Origin: Thereva unica
Taxonomy: Eukaryota; Arthropoda; Insecta; Diptera; Therevidae
DNA length: 64,000 bases
NCBI GenBank assembly: GCA_949987705.1
Contig: OX465281.1
Coordinates: 200,061,112-200,125,111 of the forward strand
Direction: 5' to 3'
Below, piece by piece: positions 19,601 to 29,599 of this stretch (positions are counted from its first letter, which is position 1; each line of letters opens with the position of its first letter). The notes beneath the pieces are model-generated. The model ran no database searches. It was not told the origin of the DNA and saw only the letters and a program-made list of their open reading frames with translations. The translations under genes and the position numbers were made by a program.

Positions 19601-21692
19601 AGTATCCTCTGGTGTCTCGGAAGGTAGTCACCTTGGTTCTCTTCTCTATCAATTGATGGCATTGTTGCCCCGTTAAAGAACTGTAAAATCCTTATTTACC
19701 CTGATGACCTGATAACGGGGCCGAATGTAGGATTTGTAGATTAACATTGCATGTCCACAAAGGGCAGCATTCTTTTTAATGCTCCTTTAAAAGTGCCTCA
19801 CTCCCACTTCTCGTGATGCACATGCGCCGGAGCGCACCGTCTTAACCGGCTCCAAGACTCGGTTTCTTCAATTTAAAGGGTGCTATGATCTAGCTAAATA
19901 CAATGCAAGCGGGGATTCCATAATTAGATAAAGTACAAAAAAGGGTCCATAAACTTATCGGTAACGACGCCGTTTCCTCCACCATTGACCCCTTAAGCCA
20001 CCGTAGTAATGTAGCAGCACTAAAGAAAACTATATCGCTACTATCATAGCGACTGATCGTCCGAAAGATTTCCCAACCACCTCGTAGATTTGACCAAAAT
20101 AACCATGAAAAAGGTAATATGCAGACTAAGAATTGATAGCTTTCAGAACCATTCAACGCCACAGTAGTACTAAGACAAGGGGATGCGCTACCGTGCTTAC
20201 TATTTAACGTAGTTATGCAAAAGTGATAAGAGGAATTAACCCCGCAGGCAGTATTTTCAACAAGTCGTTACAACTATAGGCATACGCTGACAACATCATA
20301 ATACAAGCCAAATCCCCCGTAGCAATGAAAGAAGCCTTCATAGCGCTAGAAAGAGCAACAAAGAAATTCTGACTAGCAATTAGTGAAGCGAAAACGAAAT
20401 ATATGTGCATATCTAAAAGACGGACTGATCGCCAGAATATGACAATTGATACATACAACATCGAAGAATTAAAAGAATTTATGTACCTAGGGACGCTAAT
20501 TTTTAGCAGATAACGACACGACAATAGAAGTCAAAAGAATATTAGCGCTAGGAAATAGATGCTACTTTGGGCTACGTAAACACTTCTTAACAAGGAACAT
20601 GTCAAAGAGGACTAAGGTGACACTATAGAGAGCTCTTATAATGCCAATACTACCGCATGGATCCGAAACTTGGACATTAAGAAGTAACGAAGAACACCTA
20701 GGGTGTTTCGAAAAAAAAATCCTGCGCACTATATATGAAGGAATCAACGAAAAGGGTGTTTGAAAGAGAAGCTACAATCACAAATTGTATCAGTTGTATA
20801 TCAAACATCATAAAAACTATAAAAATTAACGGAATCCGATGAGCAGGACATGTTGAACGTAGCAGTGACAGCATAACAAAAGTTATTATGAACAAGAGAC
20901 TAGACGGACACAGAGGTACGGGACGTCCAAAAAGAGATATACAGATAGCGTAGAAGATCTACCAACCCTAGGTATAAGAAATTGGAGACTTCAAGCCAGG
21001 GACCGACAGTTCTGGAGGAGGATGTTGTAGGAAGCCAAGGCCAATAACAGGCTGTGGAGCTATATATGATGATGTTCCTCCGAAATAAACGCTCTCCTGC
21101 CTCCACGGCAACTTATGCTTACTGCTAGACATTGCACCACGACGTAACTAACGACATAACGGATTGGTAGTACAACGGGTGACTCCTGAGCTTAGAACTG
21201 CCACCTAAATTTAGTTTAGAATAGTGGTTTCATAAGTAATGAGAATTCACTTCATATCTTTTAGTGTACACATGAAGTCTAATCAATTTTATTTTTTATC
21301 ATTACAATTATGAATTTAGTTTATAATAAAAACATTTTCTTTGTTTTCCAGACGAATCATTTCCCGTAGCAATTAAAGACGAGCCACAAACAGTTCCAAA
21401 TTCCCCACCATTAAGTCCGATCGATATGGAAACACAAGAAAGAATAAAATTGGAAAGGAAACGTCAAAGGAATCGAGTTGCAGCATCCAAATGCCGGAAA
21501 AGGAAACTCGAAAGAATATCGAAGCTAGAAGATAAGGTGAAAATTTTAAAGGGTGAAAATACAGATCTGGCATCTGTGATAAAGCAATTAAAAGAACATG
21601 TATTCCAACTAAAGCAACAAGTGATCGATCATATTCAGGCTGGCTGCAATATCTCCCTATACCATGGGCCAGCAATGCTTCAGACTAAATAA
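16391..21692 (+). CDS. Jra: Jun, bZIP transcription factor (AP-1 subunit), three coding exons
   Basis: Encodes a protein of about 254 residues that binds AP-1 sites in the nucleus, as homodimer or with Fos, downstream of JNK. Exons 16391-16645, 16726-16894 and 21352-21692 join with GT-AG introns of 80 bp and 4.46 kb. MEPSFYED at the start and ISLDLNSKN (residues 22-30) match the N-terminus and JNK-docking delta region of Jun. Ser49-Pro, Thr59-Pro and Thr75/Thr77 correspond to the JNK target sites. The basic region NRVAASKCR (182-190) and a leucine zipper follow. An upstream in-frame ATG at 16337 would add 18 residues, but the ATG at 16391 has the better context (AACATGG) and the conserved start. 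Confidence 0.95.
16726..16894 (+). CDS. Jra: Jun coding exon 2
   Basis: Starts after AACAG with [19 protein letters not shown], a block conserved between fly and vertebrate Jun, and ends at TTAG before GTAAGT (phase 1). GISG-like and SITYTN sequences near the end match fly Jra. Confidence 0.9.
16895..17560 (+). other. Jun intron 2, first part
   Basis: AT-rich intron sequence after the GTAAGT donor. No repeat, RNA gene or coding frame was recognised here. Confidence 0.5.
17561..17780. mobile_element. MITE GGCCCCTGTGCTGAAAGTCG, short copy
   Basis: Termini GGCCCCTGTGCTGAAAGTCG and GACTTTCAGCACAGGGGC form an inverted repeat in Jun intron 2. The flanks are TAG and TGG, an imperfect 3-bp duplication. 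The same family with clean TAA duplications is at 22668-23463. The stretch after it (17781-18101) has nothing recognisable. Confidence 0.75.
18105..18607 (+). mobile_element. MITE GGGCSGGTTCG, copy 1, interrupted by copy 2, TSD CAG
   Basis: Copy 1 is 18105-18350 plus 18604-18607, 250 bp in total. CAG flanks it on both sides (18102-18104 and 18608-18610). Its right terminal repeat was cut by copy 2 at a CTG. The interior is rich in TCGAAAA/TTTTCGA motifs and non-coding; the short open frames in it are fortuitous. Confidence 0.75.
18351..18600 (+). mobile_element. MITE GGGCSGGTTCG, copy 2, inside copy 1, TSD CTG
   Basis: 250 bp from GGGCGGGTTCG to CGAACCGGCCC, flanked by CTG on both sides (18348-18350 and 18601-18603). 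It sits in the terminal repeat of copy 1, in the same orientation. Confidence 0.75.
18611..18859 (+). mobile_element. MITE GGGCSGGTTCG, copy 3, TSD CAG
   Basis: 249 bp starting GGGCCGGTTCG and ending CGAACTGTCCC. CAG precedes it (18608-18610, also the right duplication of copy 1) and follows it (18860-18862). It apparently inserted into copy 1's target duplication. Confidence 0.75.
18910..19113 (-). repeat. Jockey-type LINE 3' end fragment
   Basis: Matches 37610-37890 (ATGGTGCAATGTCTA, the GCAAGCTTAG region, then the GTTGTTCTATT...AAA block), read on the minus strand. It is the end of ORF2 and 3' UTR of a LINE related to the one at 37610-38345. A T-run near 18929 marks the poly(A) side. Confidence 0.5.
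19114..20045 (+). pseudogene. Jockey-type LINE fragment split by a MITE
   Basis: Plus-strand pieces correspond to the reverse transcriptase at 1349-3112. 19140-19312 covers the block before and after KAFDK...LAFR, and 19566-19665 carries [11 protein letters not shown]. The MITE at 19313-19562 separates them. Beyond 19690 a degraded C-terminal part follows (GPNVGFVD, then a PLSHRR-like block near 19985). It has many stops and frameshifts. Confidence 0.55.
19313..19562 (-). mobile_element. MITE GGGCCGGTTCG, copy 4, TSD CAG, in a LINE
   Basis: 250 bp, in the opposite orientation to copies 1-3. CAG lies on both sides (19310-19312 and 19563-19565). Removing the element and one CAG restores the LINE reading frame across the site (residues AYQVLFHG), so the insertion boundaries are exact. 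Confidence 0.85.
20155..21075 (+). pseudogene. RTE-like LINE fragment: reverse transcriptase C-terminal part
   Basis: Degraded plus-strand coding sequence starts with [13 protein letters not shown]. It continues with an AYAD(N) catalytic-site remnant near 20283, a YLGTLI block near 20485 and a C-terminal GRPK...NWR...RQFWRR-like end near 20930-21040. There are several stops and frameshifts. It lies in Jun intron 2. The family resembles the copy at 24895-26290. Confidence 0.6.
21076..21215 (+). repeat. Jockey-type LINE 3' UTR fragment
   Basis: GCCTCCACGGCAACTT followed by TGCTAGACATTGCACCA and GTGACTCCTGAGCTTAG matches, in the opposite orientation, the LINE tail at 37615-37975. It is a short 3' remnant next to the last Jun exon. 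Confidence 0.5.
21352..21692 (+). CDS. Jra: Jun coding exon 3: bZIP domain
   Basis: Begins after [16 protein letters not shown] and [12 protein letters not shown] lead into the basic region and a zipper with leucines at seven-residue spacing, ending near HIQAGC. The stop is TAA at 21690-21692. The whole DNA-binding and dimerisation domain lies in this exon. Confidence 0.95.
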
Positions 21693-21809
21693 CAAGAACC
21701 AATTATTGCTTTACCCTCGCCGCCGCCGCCGCCGCCACCTCCAGTAACAACAGAAAGACCACTTCTCTTCGTGATATTATCAGATGATACAGATATTGTG
21801 GAACCTTAA
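21693..21809 (+). other. In-frame open extension after the Jun stop (38 codons)
   Basis: After TAA CAA the same frame stays open for 38 codons to TAA at 21807-21809. It encodes eight consecutive prolines (from the GCC repeat) and then LLFVILSDDTDIVEP. It may be translated by stop-codon readthrough, which is frequent in dipteran genes, or it may be ordinary 3' UTR with a GCC microsatellite. Confidence 0.35.
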
Positions 21810-22667
21810 TATCCGCTACCAGCTAAGCCTAAAGGCCTCTTAAGGAATCATTTAAAATGGAATCAAAAAAAAACAAGCCAAATTATTTATTGTTATATAT
21901 AAAAAAAAAGTGTTTTTTTTTTACTTAAAAAACAGTGAAAAGTTTTTTTTCGCTTTGTTATAAATATTTTTAATAAGAATAATAATTATATATTTAGAAA
22001 AAAACAAAAACCACATTGTTCAACTGATAACAATTTCTGTAGAAGTGCCTTTAGATATTTCGGCAGGTTTTTTTGCTAAAAGCACTTTAGGCTTGAAATT
22101 TCTAAATTATAATAAAAAATAAATAAATTTGCTGGTCGAGATTTAGAAAACAAAAAAATAAATAAATAATGCTTCGGTTTATCGATTCATTGCAAAAGTA
22201 ATTTAAAATTAAGAATAAAGTAATAAAAAAAAAGAAAAACAGATGTAAATTTATTTATTAATATGTGAACAAAACGAAAAATGGCCTTATATATATTTAT
22301 TAATAACTTCCTTCTCTTTATATTTGTACATATATAAGAGTTATTCTTAAGATTAAAAATTTTATTTTATTTTTTCTAGTCTACTAATAAAAACAAAAAT
22401 GAAAATATTTTACATACAATTCGTATTCCTGTGTGTTTTATATATATTGTAACTGGCTTTACTGCAATATTTACAAAAAAAGATGCCTTATGCAAGTAAA
22501 ACGCATCGAAAGATACAAAAAAAAATCGCTTAAATTAAAAACAAAAAATAAGTAAAATTAAAAACATCAATTTTTTGCTAGAATTATAGTATATTTATTA
22601 ATGGTAGTGATCGGAAATTAACTGCAGTTTTAATTCAACGCATTTCTCATTTTGAAGCTGCAATTAA
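21810..22667 (+). other. Probable Jun 3' UTR
   Basis: Very AT-rich sequence after the Jun coding region with several AATAAA signals (for example 22111-22116 and 22214-22219). Which signal is used cannot be told. No other gene is visible. A MITE cluster follows at 22668. Confidence 0.5.
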
Positions 22668-22941
22668 GGGCCCTGTGCTGAAAGTCGTGTTTTCTGTCAT
22701 ATGAAGTGAAGTTAGTAGAGTGGTGTGCTGATAGTCGATTCCTGCCGTGCCTGTGTCGTTTAAGATCTAAACGACAGCATGACAGTCGTATTTATTGTAG
22801 TTTTATTTTAACTTTTAGTCGACGTATTGTGCTTTGGTGAGGAAGATGCCGCACTGAAAATCGTAATTTGACTGAAACGTTTTTTTTTTTTTTCAACTTA
22901 AACGACTTGTCATGCCACACGACTTTCAGCACAGTAACTAA

Positions 22942-23396
22942 AGGCGCTCATACACGGTCAAATTGGATGTACAACCTGGGCCTGTACTCCCGAAGATGAG
23001 ACGATGAGGAAACGAAACCTAATAACGAGACGAAACGAAATTATATTTCCTATTCCTAGAGACGATAATCTCGTATTGCCTGCAAAACAAATTAAAACTA
23101 TCAAAATAATTAACAATTCCAACATTCAATTTAACAAGCACTAACGTCTAAACGAAGACGATTACAAATATGTCATCGTTTGTTTAGACGAAAACGAGAC
23201 GATATCCTCTTCCACGGTAGCATTTTGATAAAACGGTTTCGTTTTCGTTTCGTTTCGTCTTCGGGAGTACAGGGCCTGATTTTCATCAAACCCATAAACG
23301 CAACGAGTTTTGATCGGCCGACCGGCCCACAATCGATAGTTTTAGTTGTACAGCCGCCCTTCGATGTACATCCAATTTGACCGTGTATGGGGGCCT
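22942..23396. mobile_element. MITE AGGCGCTCATACACGG, TSD TAA, nested
   Basis: Ends AGGCGCTCATACACGG and CCGTGTATGGGGGCCT, with an inverted repeat continuing through CAAATTGGATGTACA. TAA lies at 22939-22941 and 23397-23399. It is inserted in the previous element and itself carries a third one. Confidence 0.8.
22979..23275. mobile_element. MITE GGCCTGTACTCCCGAAGA, TSD CTG, innermost
   Basis: 297 bp between CTG duplications (22976-22978 and 23276-23278). The ends GGCCTGTACTCCCGAAGA and TCTTCGGGAGTACAGGGC are inverted repeats. The interior is rich in CGAAACG/CGTTTCG motifs. Confidence 0.8.
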
Positions 23397-23466
23397 TAAA
23401 AGACGAGTCGACACCGACATCTACAAGCGACTGTCACACGACTCGACTTCCAGCACAGGGGCCTAA

Positions 23467-24204
23467 GGATGAAGAAATGTGTTGTATAAATTGAGATTTG
23501 TTTCAAAAAAGCAAAAATAATTTGTGTAGAGAAAGATTCTATAGGAAATTTCCGAAATATACTTTGAAAAAAAAAACAATTTTTACAATATTTGAGGCAC
23601 ACAGCTTAAAAATAAATGAAAATAATATTGGTGAATAAAAATTCTATAAGAATATATTTTAATAAATTAAAGAAAAACAAAAAGTTGAATAATTATATAC
23701 ATAAATAAATAAATATATTTACTTGTTCTCTATTGTAAATAAATAATTGTGAAGTAAAACAAGAAAGAAATATGAAAAACCAGAATGAAAAAAAATATTT
23801 CTATATTTTTAGTTTGTAAATGTTTTTTTTTATTTCATATATTTTTGCATAAATAAAATAATTTAAAATAAAAGCTTTAAGTAATACTTGATTTATTTTC
23901 AAAATGATCTTCTATCCTGACCATTATCGTTTAAGGAAACGTCGGATTTCAAATTGATTGTTTGATTTTAGTACAGGTAAAATAGTAAAAATAGCGGACA
24001 TGATTAAATACAGTCTGAAAATTGGCACAAAGCTTTTTTAGGGTTCTTAATAAGGGGTAGCTTCCTTTTTAGGATCAAAATGTCAATTTTTCGCAAATAC
24101 ATCTTAAGCCGTATGTCTTATCATAAAATAATGTAGATCATGCGATTCTCTACAAAAAAAAGTTATACTTTTTCCCATATTTTGTATGTATGCCGCAATC
24201 ATAC
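23467..24204. other. Unassigned AT-rich stretch
   Basis: Includes further AATAAA motifs (around 23860) and could still be Jun 3' UTR or downstream flank. No coding frame or repeat was recognised. Confidence 0.3.
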
Positions 24205-24207
24205 ATC

Positions 24208-24891
24208 GGCCTTTTTCATAATTGCATGGTTGCTTGTGTGCTTGCATGCATGCTTGCAAAAGAGCAACTGTCAGGTAAATCAGTTGCGCAATCTAGAAAC
24301 TTTGCATTTTTGAATGAAAGCCATCAGCTGTCAAAAATATATGTCATATTTGACGTTTCAAGCATAAAGTTGTTTTTCCTTCATTTTCTGAGTTCTTTTA
24401 CCGCAGAAAAATAAAACGAAAAAATGGATCGAGAAAATATGATAATGTTAATGTCAGTTTGTTGATAGATAACTCGGCTTTATTAGATCCGGTCCGAAAA
24501 TTTGTAATTTCACGGCGAAAACGAAGGATAAATTATGTGTCTTGTTTAGCTCGTTGATCTCTAGTTTCAAAGAAGTTTTATCCTTGGTGTGCTCCAACTC
24601 TCTTCTTCATTATTTTCGCCATAGAATACATAACATTAATTTGAATAATAATTTAAATTAAAATAAAACACACCTAACAATATCGAAAAACTGAAAATCT
24701 TCTGCCAACATTTCACGTTTGACACTTTTCTTCTTCTTTAATCAGATAAGCATGCGTACAAAAATAGTTGCAAGATTTGCGCAGACCTATCAAGCAGGTT
24801 GCAGTTTTGAACAAATGATGATTGCACATTTGCTTTTTTGAATACCATGCAAATGATCGATTTGCGCAACCATGCAATTATGAAAAGGGCC
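24208..24891. mobile_element. MITE GGCCTTTTTCATAATTGC, TSD ATC
   Basis: 684 bp with ends GGCCTTTTTCATAATTGCAT and ATGCAATTATGAAAAGGGCC. ATC flanks both sides (24205-24207 and 24892-24894). A subterminal TTGCATGCATGC-rich motif recurs inverted near the right end. The interior is non-coding. Confidence 0.85.
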
Positions 24892-24894
24892 ATC

Positions 24895-26290
24895 GGCATT
24901 ATTGTTATGCCGACTCAATAATTCTGCCGAGCCAAATCAAGCATCCCGCTATACCGGCGATCTTTTTCATAGATTTAATACACAAAAAAGGGGACCAATT
25001 TGTATGTTCCAACTTCAGAGGAATTACGTTACTGAATGTAGTATTATAAAATATTCTCGTATATCCTGTATACTCGCTTATGCACCAGTATGAAAGAGTA
25101 ATTAGAAAGTACCAGTGCGGATTCAGGAAACAAAAGTCCACAACCGATCACATATTCGCATTTTGACAGGCAATTGAAAACACGAAAGAATTTAATATAG
25201 AGACCCACCGTTTTTTCAATGGCTTTAAGACGGCATATGATCTTATGCTACGACCAAAAACCTACGAGGCAATGGTAGGACAGAACTTACCAGTCCAACT
25301 AATTCAACTCGTTAAAACCTCATTGAGTCGAGTGTTAAACAGAGTGAAAATACAGAGCAATGTATCGGTGCCCTTTGAAACGGTGAAACAGAAGCCTCAG
25401 GCAAGGAGACGCCCTATCCTGCTTACTATTTAACATTTTATAATAAAAAAGCTGTCCGGGCACGCATTGAAACCAGAGGGAGAATTCTAAACAAGTCTAT
25501 TCAGCAAATGGCATATGCAGATGATATGGTCATCATAGTCAGGTCAGCAATGACTGCAGGAAAGGAAGCCTATGTAGCGTTAGAAAAAACAGCATCAAAA
25601 TCTGGACTTATTATTTATGAAAATAAAGCGAAGCATACGCGGATCCCTAATAGAAACGGTAGAGGAAGAACAGAACAAAATATAACAGTCGACAGATATA
25701 ACATAGAATCCATAAACGAGTTCACCCACTTAGGAACTCAAATTAACAAAGACAACAACATTACCGCGGAAATTAAAAGAAGAATGCTGCTAGCAAACAA
25801 AGCATACTACAATATGTTGAAATATTTTAAATCAAAAAGAATAAGCAGGACCATCAAACAGTAATAAAACCACTGCTGATGTACGGATCGGAAGCACGGC
25901 CGCTCACTAGGCATGACGAGCAGGTCCTTCGAAGCTGCGAAACAAAACCGCTGGATAACAGGCGCAGTAAATGAAGAGAGTATCTGGAGAAGAAGATACA
26001 ATCATGAATCGTATCGTAATCAAATATACAAAGAACCTGACACAACCAAAAGCATCAAGATCCTACGCCTACGCTGGATAGGACATGTAATGAGAATGTC
26101 TGAAGAAGCGCCCCCAAAAATCCTGTTCCTTCAAAAACCAGAGGGAAGAATTTCATAAGGAAGACATAAAAATATAATATGTACTTATGCTCAATTGGGA
26201 CTACCAACTGAAAGAAAGTGACGAAGAACCGACAACGTTAGAAGAAAATACTTGAGGAAACTAGGCTCACAGAAGGCTGTCGTGCCAATT
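24895..26290 (+). pseudogene. RTE-like LINE fragment: reverse transcriptase
   Basis: Degraded plus-strand reverse transcriptase. The order is FRGITLLNVV near 25015, YQCGFRKQKSTTDH near 25115, an FNGFKTAYD-like block near 25215, AYADDM (catalytic) near 25508 and NEFTHLGTQI near 25715. RWIGHVMRMSEE near 26070 closes it. Frames are broken repeatedly. The longest intact piece is 25508-25864. The tail extends to about 26290. Confidence 0.7.
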
Positions 26291-26344
26291 AGGCTGATGA
26301 TTATCCTTTTAACGACCAAATATAAAAGATATTGTCAAAAATCA

Positions 26345-27130
26345 TCAAGCTCAGATTTCGAGTTGTTGTGATAAAACATCACCTCCGGCTTTGATCATCT
26401 CTGCGGTGACTAGATCTATTCCCGGCGCTTTATTGCTGTCTTCACCTCGATAAATGTCGATCCGGTATCGGGAGACTGATTCGTCGGCGGTTCGGGTACT
26501 GGACCTTGTGGCGGATCGTGGTTTTACAGCTGGGGGAAGAATTCTCTCCACCGCTACAGGCGCTTATCGAGGAGAGGTCACGAAAGTTCCATCCGATTTT
26601 TTGATGTCTGGTACAGCGTCCGGTACTCGTACCTCGACGCCGCTTTTTCCATGTCGGCCATAATGTTATTCCAGTACGCTTCTCGTTCCGATTTCATTTT
26701 TTGTCGAACTTCTTTGTTCAATTTTCGGTATTGCTCGAAATCGACGTATTTCATTCGTTTCCGCTGGTCGACGGCGCCCAGACAGCTGTCCGAGATCCAT
26801 AACTGCGCCCGTTTACGGATGGGTGAATACAACTCCATTGCACACCTCACAATGGGCTCCGATAACCTTACCTTTCTTCTATCATCCGGTATTGCGAGCT
26901 CCGCGCAATTCTTGGATAATGCTATTTGAAACTCTCGCCCGATGGCCGGATACCTTAGGTACACCTAACTATTCTTGGCTGGTAGTGGCGCCTTTTTCTT
27001 CGCTCTTTGTAATTTCGCTCGAACAAGAGAATGGTCCGATCTCCAATCGGGCCCACTATTAGTACAGTTCATGCACTAATGCAACGCTATCTTGGTTCTC
27101 AAGAACAACGCAGCCGCTCTTAATAGAGGA
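26345..27130 (-). pseudogene. RTE-type LINE fragment
   Basis: On the minus strand, 26578-26964 has a region typical of the linker between endonuclease and reverse transcriptase in RTE elements (KLNKEVRQKMKSEREAYWNN). 26351-26551 begins the reverse transcriptase (KAPGIDLVTAEMIKAGG). The two are out of frame with each other. It is placed tail-to-tail with the neighbouring plus-strand LINE at 26290. Confidence 0.65.
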
Positions 27131-27761
27131 TCTTACGCAAAGGTAAACTCAGATGACGCAACCGAAGTATAACGTAAACAAACAACATAACAGCAACAAA
27201 AATATAATATCCATATACTGACCAGTCTTAAATCCTTTTTTAATATAATCTTCAGACCTAAAGTAATTTGGACAAAGTTTTGAATGTTTTGTACCCTGAA
27301 ACTTTTTACGACGCACAGTTATTTTCCACAGCTCCCGTGCTTTTTGTTTTTAGGAAATAAATGAACCCGCAATAGTATTGCATCCAAATACACAACACTG
27401 ATGCATATTTATTAGAATATATTTTATCATTGAATAACCGAAAAATCACAATAATCAAGAACGGTCTGACAGGCGAGAGACAAATGCCACTTCACAAATG
27501 CCAATACTTTTTGTTCGAAAAGTATAGATCTTTTCAAACGTCGTGACATTCCGCGCATCTACCCCAGCAAAGCTCTGAAAAATGTTTAAAAGCTCGGACA
27601 AAGTTCCATTTAACTCCTCCTATCAAATCACTTGCTGTCACTTAATCAGTCGCGACTGCGTATTGCTACAGGGGGGTGTATTTTTCTGGGACTTCAGTGA
27701 AACTCTGTCAAATTGGTTTTGTTTTTTTCTGCAAAAATATTATTAGCTCGGATTAACTCAG
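27131..27761. other. Unassigned stretch
   Basis: No gene or repeat was recognised in this 630-bp interval between a LINE fragment and a MITE. Confidence 0.4.
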
Positions 27762-27764
27762 TAA

Positions 27765-27939
27765 AGGCTCAAGCAGAACCAATCCGTTTCGTCCGTTTTT
27801 AAAAGTTGGAAATTTGACATTTCCATAAACTTTCCATGAGACGAACGGAACGGTAGCCACAATCAAGCGGACGGAATGTCAAAAAGAACAAAGGAAAAAC
27901 GTGCGGAGCGGACGGAACGGATTGGTTCTGCTTCAGCCT
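27765..27939. mobile_element. 175-bp MITE AGGCTCAAGCAGAACC, TSD TAA
   Basis: Ends AGGCTCAAGCAGAACCAATC and GATTGGTTCTGCTTCAGCCT, flanked by TAA at 27762-27764 and 27940-27942. A decayed relative lies at 14915-14952. Short MITEs with AGGC ends and TAA sites are typical of PIF/Harbinger. Confidence 0.85.
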
Positions 27940-28311
27940 TAACCCTCCAACTGGCATGTATTTTACTCTTAACTGGCAGGTGTTTTTAACGCCTTATGCA
28001 GCTCTTCTTTAAAAAAACAATATAACACCTGAATATATACAAAACGTTCACTTTTTAATACAAAAAAAGAAAATATATAGTTATAGCACAATATTTACAC
28101 ACATAATATACAAAAATCATAAAATAAGTACAGCCGCGCGGTGAATGCGTCGTGAATTACCAGTGCCAGTCGGAGGGTTAATATATTAAAAATGAATTTT
28201 GATGAGGGATTCAACACAAATTCAACATGAATTCAAATTTCAAAACGAATTTAAGTGCCGATACGCAACGCATTAATGTGTCAAATCCACGGCCAAACTG
28301 CGCGGACATAA

Positions 28312-28800
28312 GGCCCAACTATAATGCACGTAAGAAACGCACGTCATCTCGGCGCTCTCATGGAAATTAATGTGTTCGGCCATATTGGACGTACGTCAGT
28401 CATATTTTATTTCGTTAAGTTTCGTTAAACGTAAAAATGGGAAAAGAACCGCGCTCTACGTACGTTTTGTGAGATGATTTGTAGTTACATCGATGAAAGC
28501 TAATTTTTTGTTGTTGTTTTGTGGTTTTTAAAGAAAAAAGAGTATGGAAAATGTTGTGGTTCAAATACATGATAGCGATTTTGATGAGAAATTTATTATA
28601 ATTGAAAATAAACACGATTATTAATAATATTCAAATATTAATAGCCTAGTTTTAATAGTCAATGAATAATATTCAAGCATTTTAATAATTTTAAACTTTG
28701 AAGTCTCTCCCAATACGCAAACCAATTAGTCGGTTTTGCGTTTGACGAAATTTACGCACGTCAATTGACGTGCGTTTCTTACGTGCATTATAGTTGGGCC
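28312..28800 (+). mobile_element. 489-bp MITE GGCCCAACTATAATGCACGT, copy 1
   Basis: Terminal inverted repeats of about 35 bp starting GGCCCAACTATAATGCACGT. The sequence appears identical to 28894-29382 in reverse complement. A 66-codon open frame occurs in both copies but has no recognisable homology and spans AT-rich filler, so it is treated as fortuitous. The target duplication is unclear. Confidence 0.85.
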
Positions 28801-28893
28801 TTTAATTTTCTGAATCGTGAGTAAATTGAGAAAACCGTCGAGAAGTCTGTATTGTGTGGACGTACAATGTACCTTTTTGAGAACAGCCTTATA

Positions 28894-29382
28894 GGCCCAA
28901 CTATAATGCACGTAAGAAACGCACGTCAATTGACGTGCGTAAATTTCGTCAAACGCAAAACCGACTAATTGGTTTGCGTATTGGGAGAGACTTCAAAGTT
29001 TAAAATTATTAAAATGCTTGAATATTATTCATTGACTATTAAAACTAGGCTATTAATATTTGAATATTATTAATAATCGTGTTTATTTTCAATTATAATA
29101 AATTTCTCATCAAAATCGCTATCATGTATTTGAACCACAACATTTTCCATACTCTTTTTTCTTTAAAAACCACAAAACAACAACAAAAAATTAGCTTTCA
29201 TCGATGTAACTACAAATCATCTCACAAAACGTACGTAGAGCGCGGTTCTTTTCCCATTTTTACGTTTAACGAAACTTAACGAAATAAAATATGACTGACG
29301 TACGTCCAATATGGCCGAACACATTAATTTCCATGAGAGCGCCGAGATGACGTGCGTTTCTTACGTGCATTATAGTTGGGCC
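28894..29382 (-). mobile_element. 489-bp MITE GGCCCAACTATAATGCACGT, copy 2, inverted
   Basis: Reverse complement of 28312-28800, the same length and apparently identical, separated by about 93 bp. Together they form a large hairpin-capable inverted repeat. Confidence 0.85.
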
Positions 29383-29599
29383 TTAAAAGCTCATGCACGC
29401 TTTTTTCCGAGGCCGTACGGCAAAAAGCCCGTGGGAACTAAGTCCGCGTAGTGTGGACGGCCTATATGAAGCTGAAAATTTGATCCGGTCCGATCCGTTG
29501 CGTTGCGTCCAGTATAACCACTTCAATACAATTTATCTGTCTCTTTTTGACATTTCAATCCGGTCCGTTGCGTTCCGTTGAGTATGATTGAGGCTTTAC

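Larger units (their letters stand above)
22668..23463. mobile_element. MITE GGGCCCTGTGCTG, long copy, TSD TAA
   Basis: Begins GGGCCCTGTGCTGAAAGTCG and ends with CAGCACAGGGGCC; TAA occurs at 22665-22667 and 23464-23466. It is the same family as 17561-17780. Another nested element (22942-23396) occupies its right half. A second internal copy of the end motif near 22921-22934 suggests that two family members were joined before the nested insertion. Confidence 0.75.

Noticed and set aside
28415..29279. Two identical 66-codon frames on opposite strands
   Set aside because: They reflect two identical MITE copies; composition is AT-driven and no homology is apparent.
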